From Pogona vitticeps (lineage: Eukaryota; Chordata; Lepidosauria; Squamata; Agamidae), in the NCBI RefSeq assembly GCF_051106095.1, contig NC_135787.1:159348001-159412000 (forward strand): a stretch of 64,000 bases of DNA, read 5' to 3'. The translations under genes were made by a program, and so were the position numbers. A model generated the notes under the pieces. That model was given only the letters and a program-made list of their open reading frames with translations, made no database searches and was not told the origin of the DNA. Below, in pieces: positions 1-12,233 of this stretch (position 1 is its first letter; every line of letters starts with the position of its first letter).

Positions 1-560
1 CTCCCCGGGCCCTCGTTCACGCTCTCGGCTCCCCTTACCTGAAATTACCGCCAACGGAGGCGACATCTTGCCAAACTCGAGCCAAACGCGCCGTTGCCGC
101 CGAGAAGCCCGGGAACAGGAAGAGCTGCCCCACGCAAGGCCGGCTCGGCAATCTCCGTCGTTTTCCCACCGCTCGGCTGCTTCGCCCTGCAAGCGTCTTT
201 CACACGGAGTCTCCGAAACCCCTCGAGCAAGGAGACCCCTCCGCTTCTTTGAGACAAAAGAAACCAGATTCGGACCTTCAGGGGCCAGGCGCGGTTTGGC
301 TGCCTTCCCGTCCAGCGAAGGCCCCGGCGCAAAGGACGCTGGGGACTGTAGTCCGAAACTCGTCAGGGCAGCGCGCGGGAAAGTTGAACACAGAGGTTCA
401 TGGTAAACGGGTTTATTGAAGGGTGAGGATCAGGGAGCACGGCGGGGTTAGGACACAAGGCCAGGGGTCCGCTTCACTCCACTGTTGACGAGTGGCTTCA
501 GGGCTGTCTTGCCGGCCGAGGAGAGGTGACGCGCCCAGGAAAATAACGCGCGAATATTGT
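1..560. promoter_or_regulatory. CpG island, NUP205 promoter side
   Basis: The first ~560 bases are GC-rich with many CpGs and then drop to AT-rich sequence. The block covers the putative NUP205 first exon (minus strand). At 341-352 the sequence GGGGACTGTAGT reads on the minus strand as ACTACAGTCCCC, close to the ZNF143/THAP11-type promoter motif ACTACAATTCCC. This suggests a housekeeping promoter firing to the left. The island edges are judged by eye, not computed. Confidence 0.7.
39..66 (-). CDS. NUP205: Nucleoporin NUP205, first coding exon (partial gene)
   Basis: On the minus strand an ATG at 66-64 opens a 28-nt coding exon reading MSPPLAVIS plus one base, followed by a GT donor at 38-37 (TCAG|GTAAGG). 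Human NUP205 starts MATPLAVNSA, so the P-L-A-V core fits. NUP205 is a large inner-ring scaffold protein of the nuclear pore complex. The context supports the call: in human, NUP205 and CNOT4 are neighbours transcribed away from each other, as here. Only nine codons are visible, so the assignment rests on a short match plus synteny. The remaining exons lie left of the window. Confidence 0.65.
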
Positions 561-1189
561 CGTTTCTTCTGTCTCCAAGTGGTGTCGTTCAAGTTCTCGC
601 ACTCCGCTTGCATGCGTGATAATGAGAGCGGACACTTCCCATGGGAAACATACCTAAGCGAGGCAAATTTCTCAATCTTTGAAATATAGTGTGTGGGGGG
701 GGGAGGACAAAATTGAAAAGTGCAAGAATGCATTTTAAGGGAGCAACTTGCAGCTTTTGCGGGTTAATCCACTTCGTCAAACACATAGAATGTACTCATC
801 TATTAGGTCTGATAAAATGGATCAAGCCTCGAAAGCTTACATTGCAATATGCAAATCTTTTAAGGGGCCACCAAGTGCTTGTGTTTTGCCCAATTTGTGC
901 TTACATAGACTGAGACGGCTACGATTTTAGAAAAATCTCTAAAATACTGTAATTGTCTTGCTCTGGGAGGACTTTTAAGTACAGTACGTAAAATGCTTTT
1001 GCCCTCCCGTGTGCTGATTGCTTTGATACGAAGCCGGAAGTGAAGGGCTCAGCAGAAGGGTTAGTGACAGCAGTAAGGGACTTCTTGGGGGGGTGGAAAC
1101 GAGGGAACAGGTTGAAATTCGTACTGTCTCTAAAGTACTGGGCGAAAGCTAAAGCAGAGCGCTTCCCATCATCCTCCAGGCAGCATTTA

Positions 1190-1339
1190 CCATCATGCAT
1201 TTCGCTGTCTTTATTCCCGACTTCCTTGCTGCCGCTTTGGGGGTCAGGTGCGCATGCGTGTTAGCGGAACCCTGAAGTCGGATTAATGGGCATTATTCTG
1301 TCCGCGGAGGATGGTGTCGCGTGGAGGGCAGCACGTGCG
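1190..1339 (+). promoter_or_regulatory. Candidate POLR3H promoter and 5' UTR exon
   Basis: This short CpG-containing stretch upstream of POLR3H carries TGCGCATGCGTG at 1249-1260, a good match to the NRF-1 palindrome, and an E-box CACGTG at 1332-1337. A plausible splice donor GTAGGT follows at 1340. The next acceptor in the gene, before the ATG exon, is at 2171-2172. I infer that transcription starts in or just after this block and that a non-coding exon ends at 1339. The start site cannot be fixed from sequence alone. Confidence 0.45.
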
Positions 1340-2172
1340 GTAGGTCCTGATATTTTGTGGAAGGCACTTGGGGCCCAAGACTTCGCGGGGATCTCTCATG
1401 CTTTCGCCCTTTGGCAAGGGAATTCTTTCCTTCTGACTTAATTTATTTAATTTCACTGAATGGATATACGCTTTTCGGTTTCAGGAGAGCCAAAGGGCCA
1501 ATTTGACCACAACAATTCCAACTTTATATTTCTTAATTTGTCCCGTGAAATTGATCAGGCATTGTACCGCGTCAGTTCTCCTTTCCTTCCCCCAACTTTG
1601 CCTATTATACCATTCAATTTCATTCAATTTCGGATGTTGTGGGTCACAAGTCCCATAATACGGTACTGTTGGGCTGGGGCTTCCAGAACCTGCAGTCCAA
1701 AACATTGGAAGGGCTCTTGTCTCAAAACCAAGACCACAGGAATCATCTGCGCGGCCTGTCTTGTTCTGGTTTTTGAAAGTGTGCTAATCCTTAGCAGTTT
1801 GTAAAGACTTCATTTTGGAAGGGCGTTTTTGGAAGGGCGTTTGCATTCCCTTTAATTATAACTTGCATAGTTTTTTTAACTTTCCAGGTATGGCGAACTG
1901 TAGTTGAACATTGATTTAAATAGTGATGATAATATTAGAAACAGGAATTGAGACAAGGTTCTAGTAAAACTGTTACAAATTTCAAAGGTAATACAATAGG
2001 ACTTATTTTATGGTCAGAAATGCTTACATAGAATACTCTGTAAATTGGAAGCATTTCCCAGTTAAACCACACAGCAGAATAACAAATGCCACTTAGGGCA
2101 ACTCTGCATTGACTTTTCTTCCTCTCTTGTCACCTCCTCCTTTGTCTCCCTGATTCTGATGTTTTCCTACAG

Positions 2173-2306
2173 GTGCCTTGCATTTGTTAGCCATTATGTT
2201 TGTGTTGGTGGAAATGACAGATACTGTGCGAATTCCTCCATGGCAATTTGAAAGGAAACTCAATGATGCCATCACTGAAGAGTTAAATAAGAAGTTGGCT
2301 AATAAG
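2173..2306 (+). CDS. POLR3H: POLR3H exon with start codon
   Basis: The acceptor TTTTCCTACAG ends at 2172. The ATG is at 2196-2198; the 23 bases before it are 5' UTR. Translation runs MFVLVEM to ELNKKLANK (37 codons) and ends in phase 0 at a GTAAAA donor (2307). An in-frame TTG lies upstream, but the MFVLVE start matches the family. Confidence 0.95.
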
Positions 2307-5300
2307 GTAAAAATTTCACAATACGCCATGCCTGACAAGCTTGCTATAACAGAAAAATATTTTGAATGCAAAAATCTTGTTGCTGTACATCAATATATTT
2401 TACAGTGCTGAGCAGTTACTATGTGATTTTAATCTCCTTGTTTTATTAATATGCAAGTGAGACCCAGTGTAGTATGACATTGAGAAGTGAGTGACAGGAT
2501 ACAGAAGGTAAGGAGAAATGCTAAGTGGGCTGCCTGGTCATGAGTGCATCTCATCTTTCTTCTCAGCAGTCATCTCTAACCTTTCTGTATCTAAAGTCAA
2601 CACACATGAAGTATTTTCAACTATTCAATTACTATTTGGTTCATTTGTGCTCTTTACATTTTGGCATGCTGTTTCAGAAAGTTGTTGCCCATTTCTTCCT
2701 CATTGCTGTGATTCATTACTCATTGGACTTGCTTCCCCAAACAGGTTGTGTATAATGTCGGCCTTTGCATCTGTCTGTACGACATTACCAAGCTGGAAGA
2801 TTCCTATATATTCCCAGGAGATGGTGCATCACACACAAAAGGTCATTTACTTTAATGTGATCTCTTTAGATATATAAAAGTTAACCGCTTGAATAGTATC
2901 TTTTTCAGCAACTTAAAGAATTGCCATCAGCATTTTAAGTGCTCTGTATTCTCAGTTATGACTCTGTTACATTAATGGCCAGGCATGTTTTTAAGGTTAC
3001 CTGTTCTATGGGGACAAAAGGCTGAGAGTCTCATAATCACTATGCTTTGTATTTGCTATTTTTCCTCTTTAGGACAACATTAATATGAGTTGCCTTTACT
3101 GTAGGTCATTCCTGACTAGTAGTTTATTATAGTCTACAGTAGTTCTACATGTGCTTATCAAACATGTAGGTTCTCATGAATCCAGACTTGTTTCATGCGT
3201 ACCCATATTCTGAAGTATCCATACAGGGAATTGGGCATATATCATGTCCTGTTTGTTGAGTGTGCTAGCAAGTTATTGCACAAGTAGATATATAGTACAT
3301 AGAAGCTGAAATTCTTTTGCTTAGCAAAGTAAGTTGCAACTAGAATGAGCCAATTTGAATCACCGGAACTTACCACTCCTTGGTAAGTAGTTCAGTTACC
3401 AAGTCCCCACTGATTAATGGACTACGATAGTGTGACTGTGCTATACAACAAGATTTCAGCATAGGAAAGTTACACAGGTATCTTGTCATAAATCAGACAT
3501 AGGTATGCCTAAGAAACCAAATAAAAATGTTAAGTGTTTGCTATACGTGTTAAATCCCACATTAATTTAATGTCGGACAGTATTGTGGCTGCATTCATAG
3601 GAATTAAGAAAAGACTCGATAGTGAGTTGACTTGAATGTGCAATTTAGAAAGTGAGCATATTTCTAAGCCAAATGTTTCAAATGTAAGTGGGTGTAGGTA
3701 GGCTGAATCTTAAAACCATTTCATCTGCTTGCTGTCTTGAGATATAACAGAGGAAGAAGGCTCTGCAAACATTGGAATGCGGCTTATCAGTGGATAGTGT
3801 TATATTTTCCTAGAGTAGCCCATAGACTTTCTAGAAACTGGAAAAGTAGAAAAAATGGGCTAGATTAGGTATTTCATGTTGACTGAGACAAACCTTTTAG
3901 TGAAGAAGCACCCAGTATCTGCTTGCACAATATTTTTTTTCTCCAGCACAGGATATAACTGCTGAGCTGTTAAATTCAGTATCTTTGGTCACAAAGAAAC
4001 ATGGAGGTTGCTCTAACTGCTGTTATCTTTTCGATTGGCCTAATAAACATACTGAGTTTTGAATTTGTTTTATGATCATTATGGCTATCTCTGCTTCTAT
4101 ATATAACTGTATGTATAGTTTGTAGACACAACAGCAGGTCCACCTTATAATGCCAATTAATTATCTATAACATATCAGGAAAAAGGAACTACCCAGTTTC
4201 CCCTAAAATGATACCTAACCTGAAAATAAGCCCTAGTATGATTTTTCAGGATGCTCATAATATAAGCCCTACCCCAAAAATAAGCCCTAGTTATAAGCCC
4301 TAGTTAAGTGAAACCCCACCCTCCACCATTGTGCAGCAACCAGAAGAAGATGACATGACTGCATTTGAATAAATGTAGATGGTTGTACATGACAAAAATA
4401 AAACAACCCCTGAAAATAAGCCCTAATGTATTTTTGGAACAAAAATTAATATAAGACCCTGTCTTATTTTCGGGCAAACAGGGTACTTGTGCATATTACA
4501 TTATATAGTTATGTGTTCTTATTTGAGTGTCATATTTCCTGTCACTGTTGCACTACTTGCTTTACATAAATTGCTTATAAAATATATTGACATACATTCA
4601 TTCTACTGTATATTTCATTTGTTCAGTTTGTATTACCTTTATCAATTTTGCATATGTAATACCTAACAGTAGAGATCTCTTGGGTGGACACAAGGCTACC
4701 CTAAATCTTTTATTTCCTTTGCCACAGTTCACCGAGCACTGTCTTATTTGGTCTGTTTACAAAACAAGTTATTTTCAGTGTGCCTGACCTGCAGAAACAT
4801 ACACAGTTGCCCAGAAACAGTGCTCTGCATATTATTAGCCCTGTGAGAGAAGTTAAGTTGAAAATCAAAGGGCTGTCAGGATCCATTAGTGGTTGAAGTT
4901 TGAGAGGTGGGTAGTTTGAGATGACAGTCAGTGCTTTGTTAATACAACATTATATAATCCTGGGTCCCTTGTAGTTAAATTTGTGGATTTTTTTGTGCAG
5001 CTATTTTGTTCAACATGAACTTAAAACATGACTTGCCAAAAAAATGAGGTGTTATTCCTTGCCTCTTTTCAGTGCATTTTCGTTATGTTGTATTCCACCC
5101 CTTTCTTGATGAGATTCTGGTTGGAGAGATAAAAGGGTGCAGTCTAGAAGGAGTTCATGGTAAATTTTATTTCTATTCATTGTATGAGTGTTATTTCTGA
5201 GAAATTGGCATGAGTGTTATTTCTGAGAAATTGGCTTGCATATACAGTAAATCATAGAATACCCCTGGAGTGGATTGGACTATATTATGATATGTGTCTT

Positions 5301-7623
5301 GAACAATGTAGCATATGATGTCAAGTCAGCTAATATTTACATTTTGAAGAAAGGCAGTTCTGTTAAAATGTGATCACTGTGATATAGTGTTTGCTGAAAA
5401 ATATACAGCCCCTCAATGCCCTGACTGTGGAAGCTTTTGTTCATTTCACAGCCATGGAATTCAGTTACTGCTGTGCTCAGTCAAATGTAATTATAGCTGT
5501 ATGAAATGTTTCTGGAGAATGGTTTTTTTTATTTGAATGATTTTTTTTATTTGGTTGCAGTCTAATTGGAGGATTTTGCCCAGCAGCCTCAGAACTTGTT
5601 TCCTAAGAGAAGCCTAGCTACCAGTTAAAATATTTAGATTAGACAACTGGTTGTATTAGGAGTGGAATTTCTCTTTTCCATATGGTATTAAAGATAAAGA
5701 TTCTGAAATGTTGAGTTCTTAGCTATGCTTAATTTAAGCCAACATTGTGCTGAGTTTGGATAAATGCCAAATGTAATATTGTATATGTAGTTTCATAATC
5801 AGCTTATCCAACCCATGCCCAATTCCCAGTACAACACCTACAGGTGCTGTGACTTTTACAGAGACTACTACTATATCCATGATTGAGCTGGAGTGAAAGT
5901 TAAAGATATGGAGTGGATCAGTTCTGTCATGACACACAGGCTTGAATTCTGAATATTATAAGGTGGTGTTTTGTTTTGTAAAAACTGTCAATGAATCATC
6001 ATTCACCCGTGTGCATGTTGTCCCTGGCAAAACTTTTAAGGTGAGAGAGTCACATTATATATAAATGGCTTCTGTGTTAATCTGAGTTTTCTTCCCACAG
6101 TTTCTCTTGGTTTCTTTGATGACATCATTATCCCTCCAGAATCGTTACAACAGCCTGCCAAGTTGTATCCTCCAATGTTGCTGGATGTTTTAAAAAGTGT
6201 AATATAATGACAGTAACTTATCTTCAGGTGCAGCCTTTATACTCAAAATAACAATAAAAATCATCCTTCTTGACGATGTTGCAAAAGATTGCTGCCATAG
6301 CTTTAACATTAAGAACAAAGGAATCTGCATAATAGCAGCCCTCATTCTGAAGTATGGGGAATAGTCTCTGATTTTTTTTTTAAATTGTGGCAAAGGGCAG
6401 TATTTTGGACTGAAGCGTGTGGAAGTAGATCAAAAGGGTTGGGGAACAGCAGCCATAGGGACAAAGAATTGTCTAATTTGCTTTGATCTTAGATTCTTCT
6501 AATATGCCTCCAGTAAAGGTTATGTACCTGAGAAAAGGTTATGTAGGGATGAATATTTAAAATCAGGCAGCCTAGACTGGCAATGGGATTTCTTGTCATG
6601 AATCCGAACATCCATTCCCTCTTTACCACATTGCTGCCTTAACCCTCCATGTGCCCAGCGATGAAGCTGAACAAGTGTGGGTTTGGGAGTATGAGACTGA
6701 AGAAGGAGCCCATGACCTCTATATGGATAGAGGGGAAGAAATTCGCTTCCGTGTGGTGGATGAAACCTTCATTGATACATCCCCAACAGGGCCTAGCTCT
6801 GCTGAGCCCTCGACCTCTAGTGCCACAGAGGAGGTGCAGAAGAAAGAAGCCCCCTACACTCTTGTGGTAACTATTCCATAAACTTGGTTCAAGAATGGGG
6901 TAGAGAGGCATCAGGGAATTGTAAAAGCCAAATGCCTGCTGCTTTCTTCAGTGCATTGGTGTTACAATAAGGCAGACATTGGAAGTGCAGATTAAAACTG
7001 GAATGTACTAATGGAAGATAATCACTGCAGTGTGCAGCAGTGGGGTGAGCTACAATTGTTTGACATACATGCCCAGTAGTCTGTCATTGTTGATGCACAC
7101 ATTTGTTTTAAAATCTAGGATTTAATGAAAATTTGAGTCTGAGGGGATAGCTACAGCTATTTTTGCTGGTAGTTATACACATTATTTCAACCAATTATAA
7201 TAGTAACTATTTCTTTCAAAAATGACAATACTTCTCTGTTTCCTTAACAATGCTAAAAGAAGCACATTCTCTCTGTGTTGTGCTAGAGTCACAGTAGGAT
7301 GAGATGAGGAATACTAAACCTGAAAATTTCTTCAGAGGTGCTCTATGAATTTTGTGTTTTTCCCCCCAGTGAATGCCATGATCTGTTTTATTCAGTGTGG
7401 TTAACTATTTCCAATCTGTCTTTGTTTCTTTTTTTTCTCTAAACAAAATTGAAAAGGAAAGGTTTTGAATAATCTCACAAAATATATTGCATAACGTATC
7501 CTAGATGTTGAATGGATAATCCAAATATTCATTCTTCAAATTCTTATTTGAATTCTTTTCTCTGTGCAGGGGTCTATCAGTGAGCCTGGCCTAGGCCTCC
7601 TATCCTGGTGGACAAATAGTTAG
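2196..7623 (+). CDS. POLR3H: RNA polymerase III subunit RPC8 (RPB7-like stalk subunit)
   Basis: The complete coding region is 206 aa in six exons: 2196-2306, 2745-2841, 5073-5159, 6101-6164, 6659-6866 and 7570-7623, all with GT-AG introns and consistent phases. The protein starts [20 protein letters not shown] and ends [10 protein letters not shown], nearly the same as human RPC8 (204 aa). RPC8 pairs with RPC9 to form the Pol III stalk, which helps promoter opening and initiation of tRNA, 5S and U6 transcription in the nucleus. Residues ~1-80 are the RPB7-like N-terminal (SHS2) domain and ~83-200 the Rpc25-type OB domain. The variable loop before KKEAPYTLV holds a small insertion compared with mammals. 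Introns show it is not a retrocopy. In human the gene is on 22q13, not next to NUP205 and CNOT4. Confidence 0.97.
2745..2841 (+). CDS. POLR3H: POLR3H coding exon 2
   Basis: The exon follows CCCCAAACAG and reads [13 protein letters not shown] to GDGASHTK plus one base, then a GTCATT donor at 2842. The donor is weaker than consensus (GTCATT rather than GTAAGT). It completes the RPB7-like N-terminal domain. Confidence 0.93.
4192..4483. mobile_element. MITE, Tc1/mariner-type, in POLR3H intron
   Basis: The element is 292 bp with terminal inverted repeats (left CCCAGTTTCCCC..., right ...TTTTCGGGCAAACAGGG) and TA on each side (4190-4191 and 4484-4485). The interior repeats the phrase AAAATAAGCCCTA several times. 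It matches in style the widespread 'accctgtttccccgaaaataag' MITE group. It has no coding capacity. Confidence 0.75.
5073..5159 (+). CDS. POLR3H: POLR3H coding exon 3
   Basis: After acceptor TGCCTCTTTTCAG the exon encodes [20 protein letters not shown] and KGCSLEGVH, with a split valine at each end. The donor is GGTAAA at 5159/5160. The human protein has P where this has L in the KGCSPEGVH segment, a mild change. Confidence 0.94.
5184..5235. repeat. 26-bp unit duplicated in tandem
   Basis: The unit ATGAGTGTTATTTCTGAG... (26 bp) occurs twice without a gap, starting 25 bases after the donor of POLR3H coding exon 3. The copies are near identical, so the duplication is recent. Confidence 0.8.
6101..6164 (+). 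CDS. POLR3H: POLR3H coding exon 4
   Basis: The 64-nt exon follows TTCTTCCCACAG and encodes [20 protein letters not shown], ending in two bases of a phenylalanine codon before donor GTATCC at 6165. This is the start of the OB domain. Confidence 0.94.
6659..6866 (+). CDS. POLR3H: POLR3H coding exon 5
   Basis: The exon follows CATGTGCCCAG and encodes [20 protein letters not shown] through the acidic, Ser/Thr-rich loop to KKEAPYTLV, ending in phase 0 at donor GTAACT. The loop reads [20 protein letters not shown] and is a little longer than in human. Confidence 0.94.
7570..7623 (+). CDS. POLR3H: POLR3H last coding exon
   Basis: After acceptor TCTCTGTGCAG the exon encodes [17 protein letters not shown] and the stop TAG (7621-7623). 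The last two residues are NS rather than the human SN. The 3' UTR follows directly. Confidence 0.94.
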   Translation, partial: GSISEPGLGLLSWWTNS

Positions 7624-10196
7624 CTAAAGGAAGAAACACTGTTCCTCCAGATGGATGTTTTCCAGTCAAAAAAATCCAGTGGGTTCTTCTTTTCTCTCTT
7701 GAAGAACAGTTGCAAAGTGGAAGCAGTGTCTGAATGATTCTGGTTTACATTTGATCTACTTCAGTCTGGTCTAGACATAGAAAGAGTGGGACTGTTCAAA
7801 GTAACTGAAGACCATGAATGACCCTGGCCACCCAAATTAAGTTTGGATCTCTCTATCCACCAAAACCAGCTGCATATACCTAAGAAGAGTCTATTGAAGG
7901 GAAGAAAAGGTGGAAAGCTTTGTGTTTCACAACAGATGGAAGAAGAAATTCAGAAATATGCAACAGTATCCAATGCTGCCATGTTATTCACAGTGTAACA
8001 AGAGAGGAGGAATTATGCAGTTTTGGAAGCAAGCATTCATGTTACTGAATGTACTGTTTTATCTAAATAGCCTTGGATATCCTCTTCTAACTGATATTCT
8101 TTAATTCATTGGCAATGAGTTTATTTAAAGCTGGGCAGAATGGACGGGCCACTCTGCTAGCAAAATAGTTTACAAACATCAGCAACACAACAGAAGTGTT
8201 GTTTTTACTAACCCATCAACATGTCTGCACTATGGCCCATTTTGCAGATAAACTAAAACTGCTGAAAAAAGCTGGAGGACTGAGCGACTCTTCTGCATGT
8301 TTGGCCTAACTATATCTGCTACTGAACAGAATATCTTGATGGCTGTTGTTACCCTCTTATGATCAAAGCCTCCTTCCCCTGTTACAGAATATGGATGCAG
8401 ATATAGAACCTCCACCATTTGTTTTCTGGGGTTTGAATGTATCAGGGTGATAAATGTGAGACAGTGGTGAAATGAGCACAAGGGACACAATCACACTACA
8501 TAGTGTAAACAATACATATAAATTCTGTGGACTAAGCAAAGGCAATACTGCTGGTTGTGCAGGCAACTCTGCTTGTGGCAGTGGTTTCAACTGTGAATTG
8601 CTACTGAGCTGAGTGATTTGCTATGGATTGTTAGTGTATATAAAAGTGACAAGGAGAGCTTTGGGTAAAGGTTGTGTATGTTACCTACACAGTAAGTTGA
8701 AATCCCCCCCCCACCAATTTTTCTCCTTACTTGTCATATTTACATCCTGATTTCTCTCCAGTAAACCCAAGGTGTTGTTTCTAACTTATCCTTTCCTGAC
8801 TTTATTCTCATCACAACCCTGTGAGGAAAATTAGGCTGAGTGTGTGACTGGCTTAAGGTCACTATATGAGTTTCAGGGGCAGGTTTTAAAGCCTGGTTTT
8901 CTGAGCCAATGCAATAACCCCTATACCACCCAGTTTTTCAACAAAAATGATCTTAGGACTTGAAGTAGTAAGCTCTAATAAACCTTACACATAGACTTCC
9001 TTGTATTTCTAGTGTTTTCTGATAGAAAGGCAGAATTTACTTGTGGATCTTTTACAGGCTGACTGGAAGTTAGCTACAAAGAATTGCTGGAATTAATTCA
9101 GAAATAATATGCAGTTAACACTACATCAGAAACTTTGCTTTACATCCAGTTTCCGAACATACGATTCTGCGGCTGAATAGTTTTGATTCCCTCCCAGTAA
9201 GGGATAGATCCATACCACTTCAGTTGTTTATCCATTCTTTCCATTAAGCAGACCTTTTTGTTTTGTCCTTGCTACTCTGAGATCTTGTGCAGACTGACCC
9301 ATAAGTACTACAGTATTTATGCAATTCTTCATTCACTTACATTGGAGTAATTTTCTCAGCTGGAGGCAACTGACCTCTCAAGAGGAATTAAGAGAAATTT
9401 TAAAATACACAGTCTTATCAACATACAAATGGCAACAACGTCTTGAAAGGGCCTCTGTTAGGAACAGCCATAACAGGGTTTTTTTTTCAGTGCTTTAGCA
9501 CTTGCTCTTTGAGAGATGCCCAAAATAGCCTGTAGTATAAAAATTTACAATAGTCAAGAAAATAGCAGTTATATAAATCAACTAATACAGATTTTTTTAA
9601 AGCTTTTGAAAATAAGATTTTCAGATAGTATTGCAAGGATAAACTCAGCCCAGACAAGCTAGAGATCTATGTTGGGAGACCAGCTTACACCAACCCTGCA
9701 ATGCAATGCCAACATCAAAAGATGAGGCTATTTAAATTGCTCCCCTCACCAGTCAGTCCCAAACATTCAACTGTGTGTTAAAACCTAAGTCCCAAGGCTT
9801 GTAAGTAGACTGGTTTCAATTTTAAGCATTCAGCAGTATTTTTATAAAAAGAAGGAAGATTTCATGTCAGACTTGTCAACAGAAAGGTCTTGTCTATGGT
9901 ACTAAGAATTTTTCTCCCCACTCTTTCCACTGCATGCTCAGGCAGTATTACATCAGGAGTGCACTGCAACATTTCATTGCAACACCCTGCTTGAATATAG
10001 ATTCTAAACTCAAATCTCCGAAATGACACAGTCAGTGTGCAAGAGAAGGCGGCTGTGTTGGGGGATCTTTAAAGAAGCATGCGGGGGGGCACTCTTCAAA
10101 ACTACTAGTTTTAGTACAGAACACTGACGTTTATGGAGTTAGAATGAAGTGGAGAGACCTTGGAAAGGGGGGGGGCGATAGACTTCTGTAAATAAA
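7624..10196 (+). other. POLR3H 3' UTR and downstream flank
   Basis: No coding exon is visible here. AATAAA poly(A) signals occur at 8977-8982 and 10191-10196; either could end the transcript. A SINE copy lies just before the first signal. A long 3' UTR would agree with mammalian POLR3H, but the real cleavage site cannot be told from sequence. Confidence 0.4.
8727..8942 (-). mobile_element. tRNA-derived/MIR-like SINE copy
   Basis: The sequence contains the typical phrases CACAACCCTGTGAGG, TGACTGGCTTAAGGTCAC and a terminal ACCCCTATACCACCC. A related copy lies in the other orientation at 50335-50563 (GACCTTGGGCCAGTCTCAC). The pattern is that of an old reptile SINE of the CORE/MIR kind. It is diverged. 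Confidence 0.6.
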
Positions 10197-10299
10197 CATT
10201 CCTCACTGCAACATTTTGTTACAGATCCCACTGATGTCCTACACTTTTTTAAAAAGCAGTCTTCCCGTTGAGAATTCATAGCTTCGTTTATTTGTAAGC

Positions 10300-11330
10300 T
10301 CATTTTTCAAGTCTTGTACTTAGATGATTTGGTAACACGCAAACCCAATGGCAAGCTTTCAGTCTATCCCATTTATGTCAGAAATCTGCAAGAGGACACG
10401 CCCGCCCTTCTAAAACTTAATCACCCGGGGACTGTTGCTTCTCTTAACGTCATCGTCGGAGTTTCGCCTATTCCAAATACAGTATCTGTTTCAGTATTCC
10501 AAATACTATATTGGCTTCTCCAACAGCTTCGTCTTGAAACGCGCTTCCGATTCTGGCAAGCAGCGCTTGGGCTCTCGAGTTATAGCTTTGCAAATGTCTT
10601 AAGGGGGAAGACGAACCCCCCCCCCAAGCACCCTGACTGCGCTATAAATACACGCGTATTAAAGTTGCTGTATTCCTGATATATGGTGGAATTAGAAATC
10701 TTGTTTTCGCTTCCCTATTACGAATGACGTCCAAAAATATAAATAGGTTGGGAAGGTTTCCAAAGCGCAAACAGATCTTGCACTGCCTTCGTGCGTAGAA
10801 GGAGAAAGAAAGGAAACCAAATTTGCGGCGTCAAGACTTCCGGGCGCTTTAGCAAACAGATACAGCCTGGCAGGCTTATTGCGACACAGATCCATCCTCC
10901 CCGACGCCCACTGAGTTCGGGTCTCGTAAATTACAGTATGTTGATAAAAGGACCATCGCGAAAAAACATCAATCAACGTCATCTAACGGCGTCGTCGTCT
11001 ACGACAGACCCGGAACTACAGGAGACTGTCAAAAGTTTTGCCCGGCTAGAACATCCTTCCTTTGGACCGTAGCGTTATTTTTTATTTTTTTATTATTATT
11101 ATTTGCAGAATCAAAACGACTCTTGTGGGAGGATGGGTTCCCTTCCTGTCTGTATTTTGTAAACTGCAGTAGTAAACTAACATATTTGGAATACTTGGCA
11201 ATCACTCGCATACTTGGGCTAATCCTGAATGCCAGGACCTGGAGGCATTGGACGCTGGGAGCTGCAGTTTCCGCCAGCCTCGTGGCTGAAAGGCTGGAAT
11301 AGTATCTCCCCACTACCCCCGCCACCTTTT
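10300..11330. promoter_or_regulatory. CpG-rich promoter-like block without a known gene
   Basis: Within AT-rich surroundings this ~1-kb block is rich in CpG and in promoter motifs: TGACGTC (10725-10731) and AACGTCATC (about 10976-10984), both CRE-like; ACTTCCGGG (10837-10845) and CCGGAACTACAGGAG (about 11011-11025), both ETS-like; and CTGGGAGCTGCAGTTT near 11255-11270, which resembles the ZNF143-type motif on the minus strand. A donor-like GGG|GTAAGT lies downstream at 11697. No coding exon could be recognised on either strand. It may start a non-coding RNA, serve as an enhancer, or be an old promoter. Confidence 0.45.
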
Positions 11331-12147
11331 TAGCTTAAGGACATCATTTTTTTTTAATTCAAGAAAAAGAAATCAATTCAGTTAAGTGCAAATAAATTTG
11401 GTGCTGCTGTAGCTCTTTAGAAAGGAGGCAGGCAACACCAGCTTTATTTGCAGAAAGTGGCCTTACCTATCTCCAATCTTTCAGAGTGATTCAGTTACTC
11501 TAATTACTGTGATTTGCAGCATCTTGCTTCTTAGATGAGTGATCTTAACCATAGCCCTCTCATGTGGTGGCTTTGCTTCTGTCTCATAAATCAGGTCCTC
11601 AAAATAAATGGCTTGGGAGAGTTTCAGAAGTGGCACCAAGTGCCTGCTAAGTGTTGCCCAAGTGCAAAGCAGGAATGCAAACAGGGTAGTGTAGGGGTAA
11701 GTTTTCTTCCTGCCTAGACTGGAATGCCAGGCAAGTACCCCACAAGAACTGCATTTTTGAAAGTCACTTCCAGAAATCTGGGCTGCTCTATGCTCTTAAT
11801 TTGAAGACACCGCTATTCTTTCATATTAGCCCCTATCTTTATATTGCTGGTTTGTTCAGTGCTGAACAGAAAGTGTAATCACAGCTGGCTAGCCAATGTT
11901 CTGAGGTATAACTTACAATTTGGACATGGTTTGTGTGGTAGAGCACAAGAATCTTCTGATGCTGAAGAAGAAATGCACACAGCTAGAGGCTGAATGTGCC
12001 TGCTTTAAGGGCCAGAAGATGATGGCTGCCAGTTGAGAGGAGTAACACCATCCTGTCCATACTATTGTGCAGTTTTAGGCGCTGGCCAAATTCTTGCCAA
12101 AGGAACAGCAAGGGGACAGTTTAAGGGTAGTAGTGCTTCTTCTAGTC

Positions 12148-12154
12148 CCTTCTT

Positions 12155-12233
<79 letters not shown>

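Noticed and set aside
2196-7623. POLR3H as a processed retrocopy
   Set aside because: Five introns within the coding region with normal splice sites and phases.
10314-10679. Plus-strand 121-codon frame in the promoter-like block
   Set aside because: No family resemblance, no good start context; explained by GC content.
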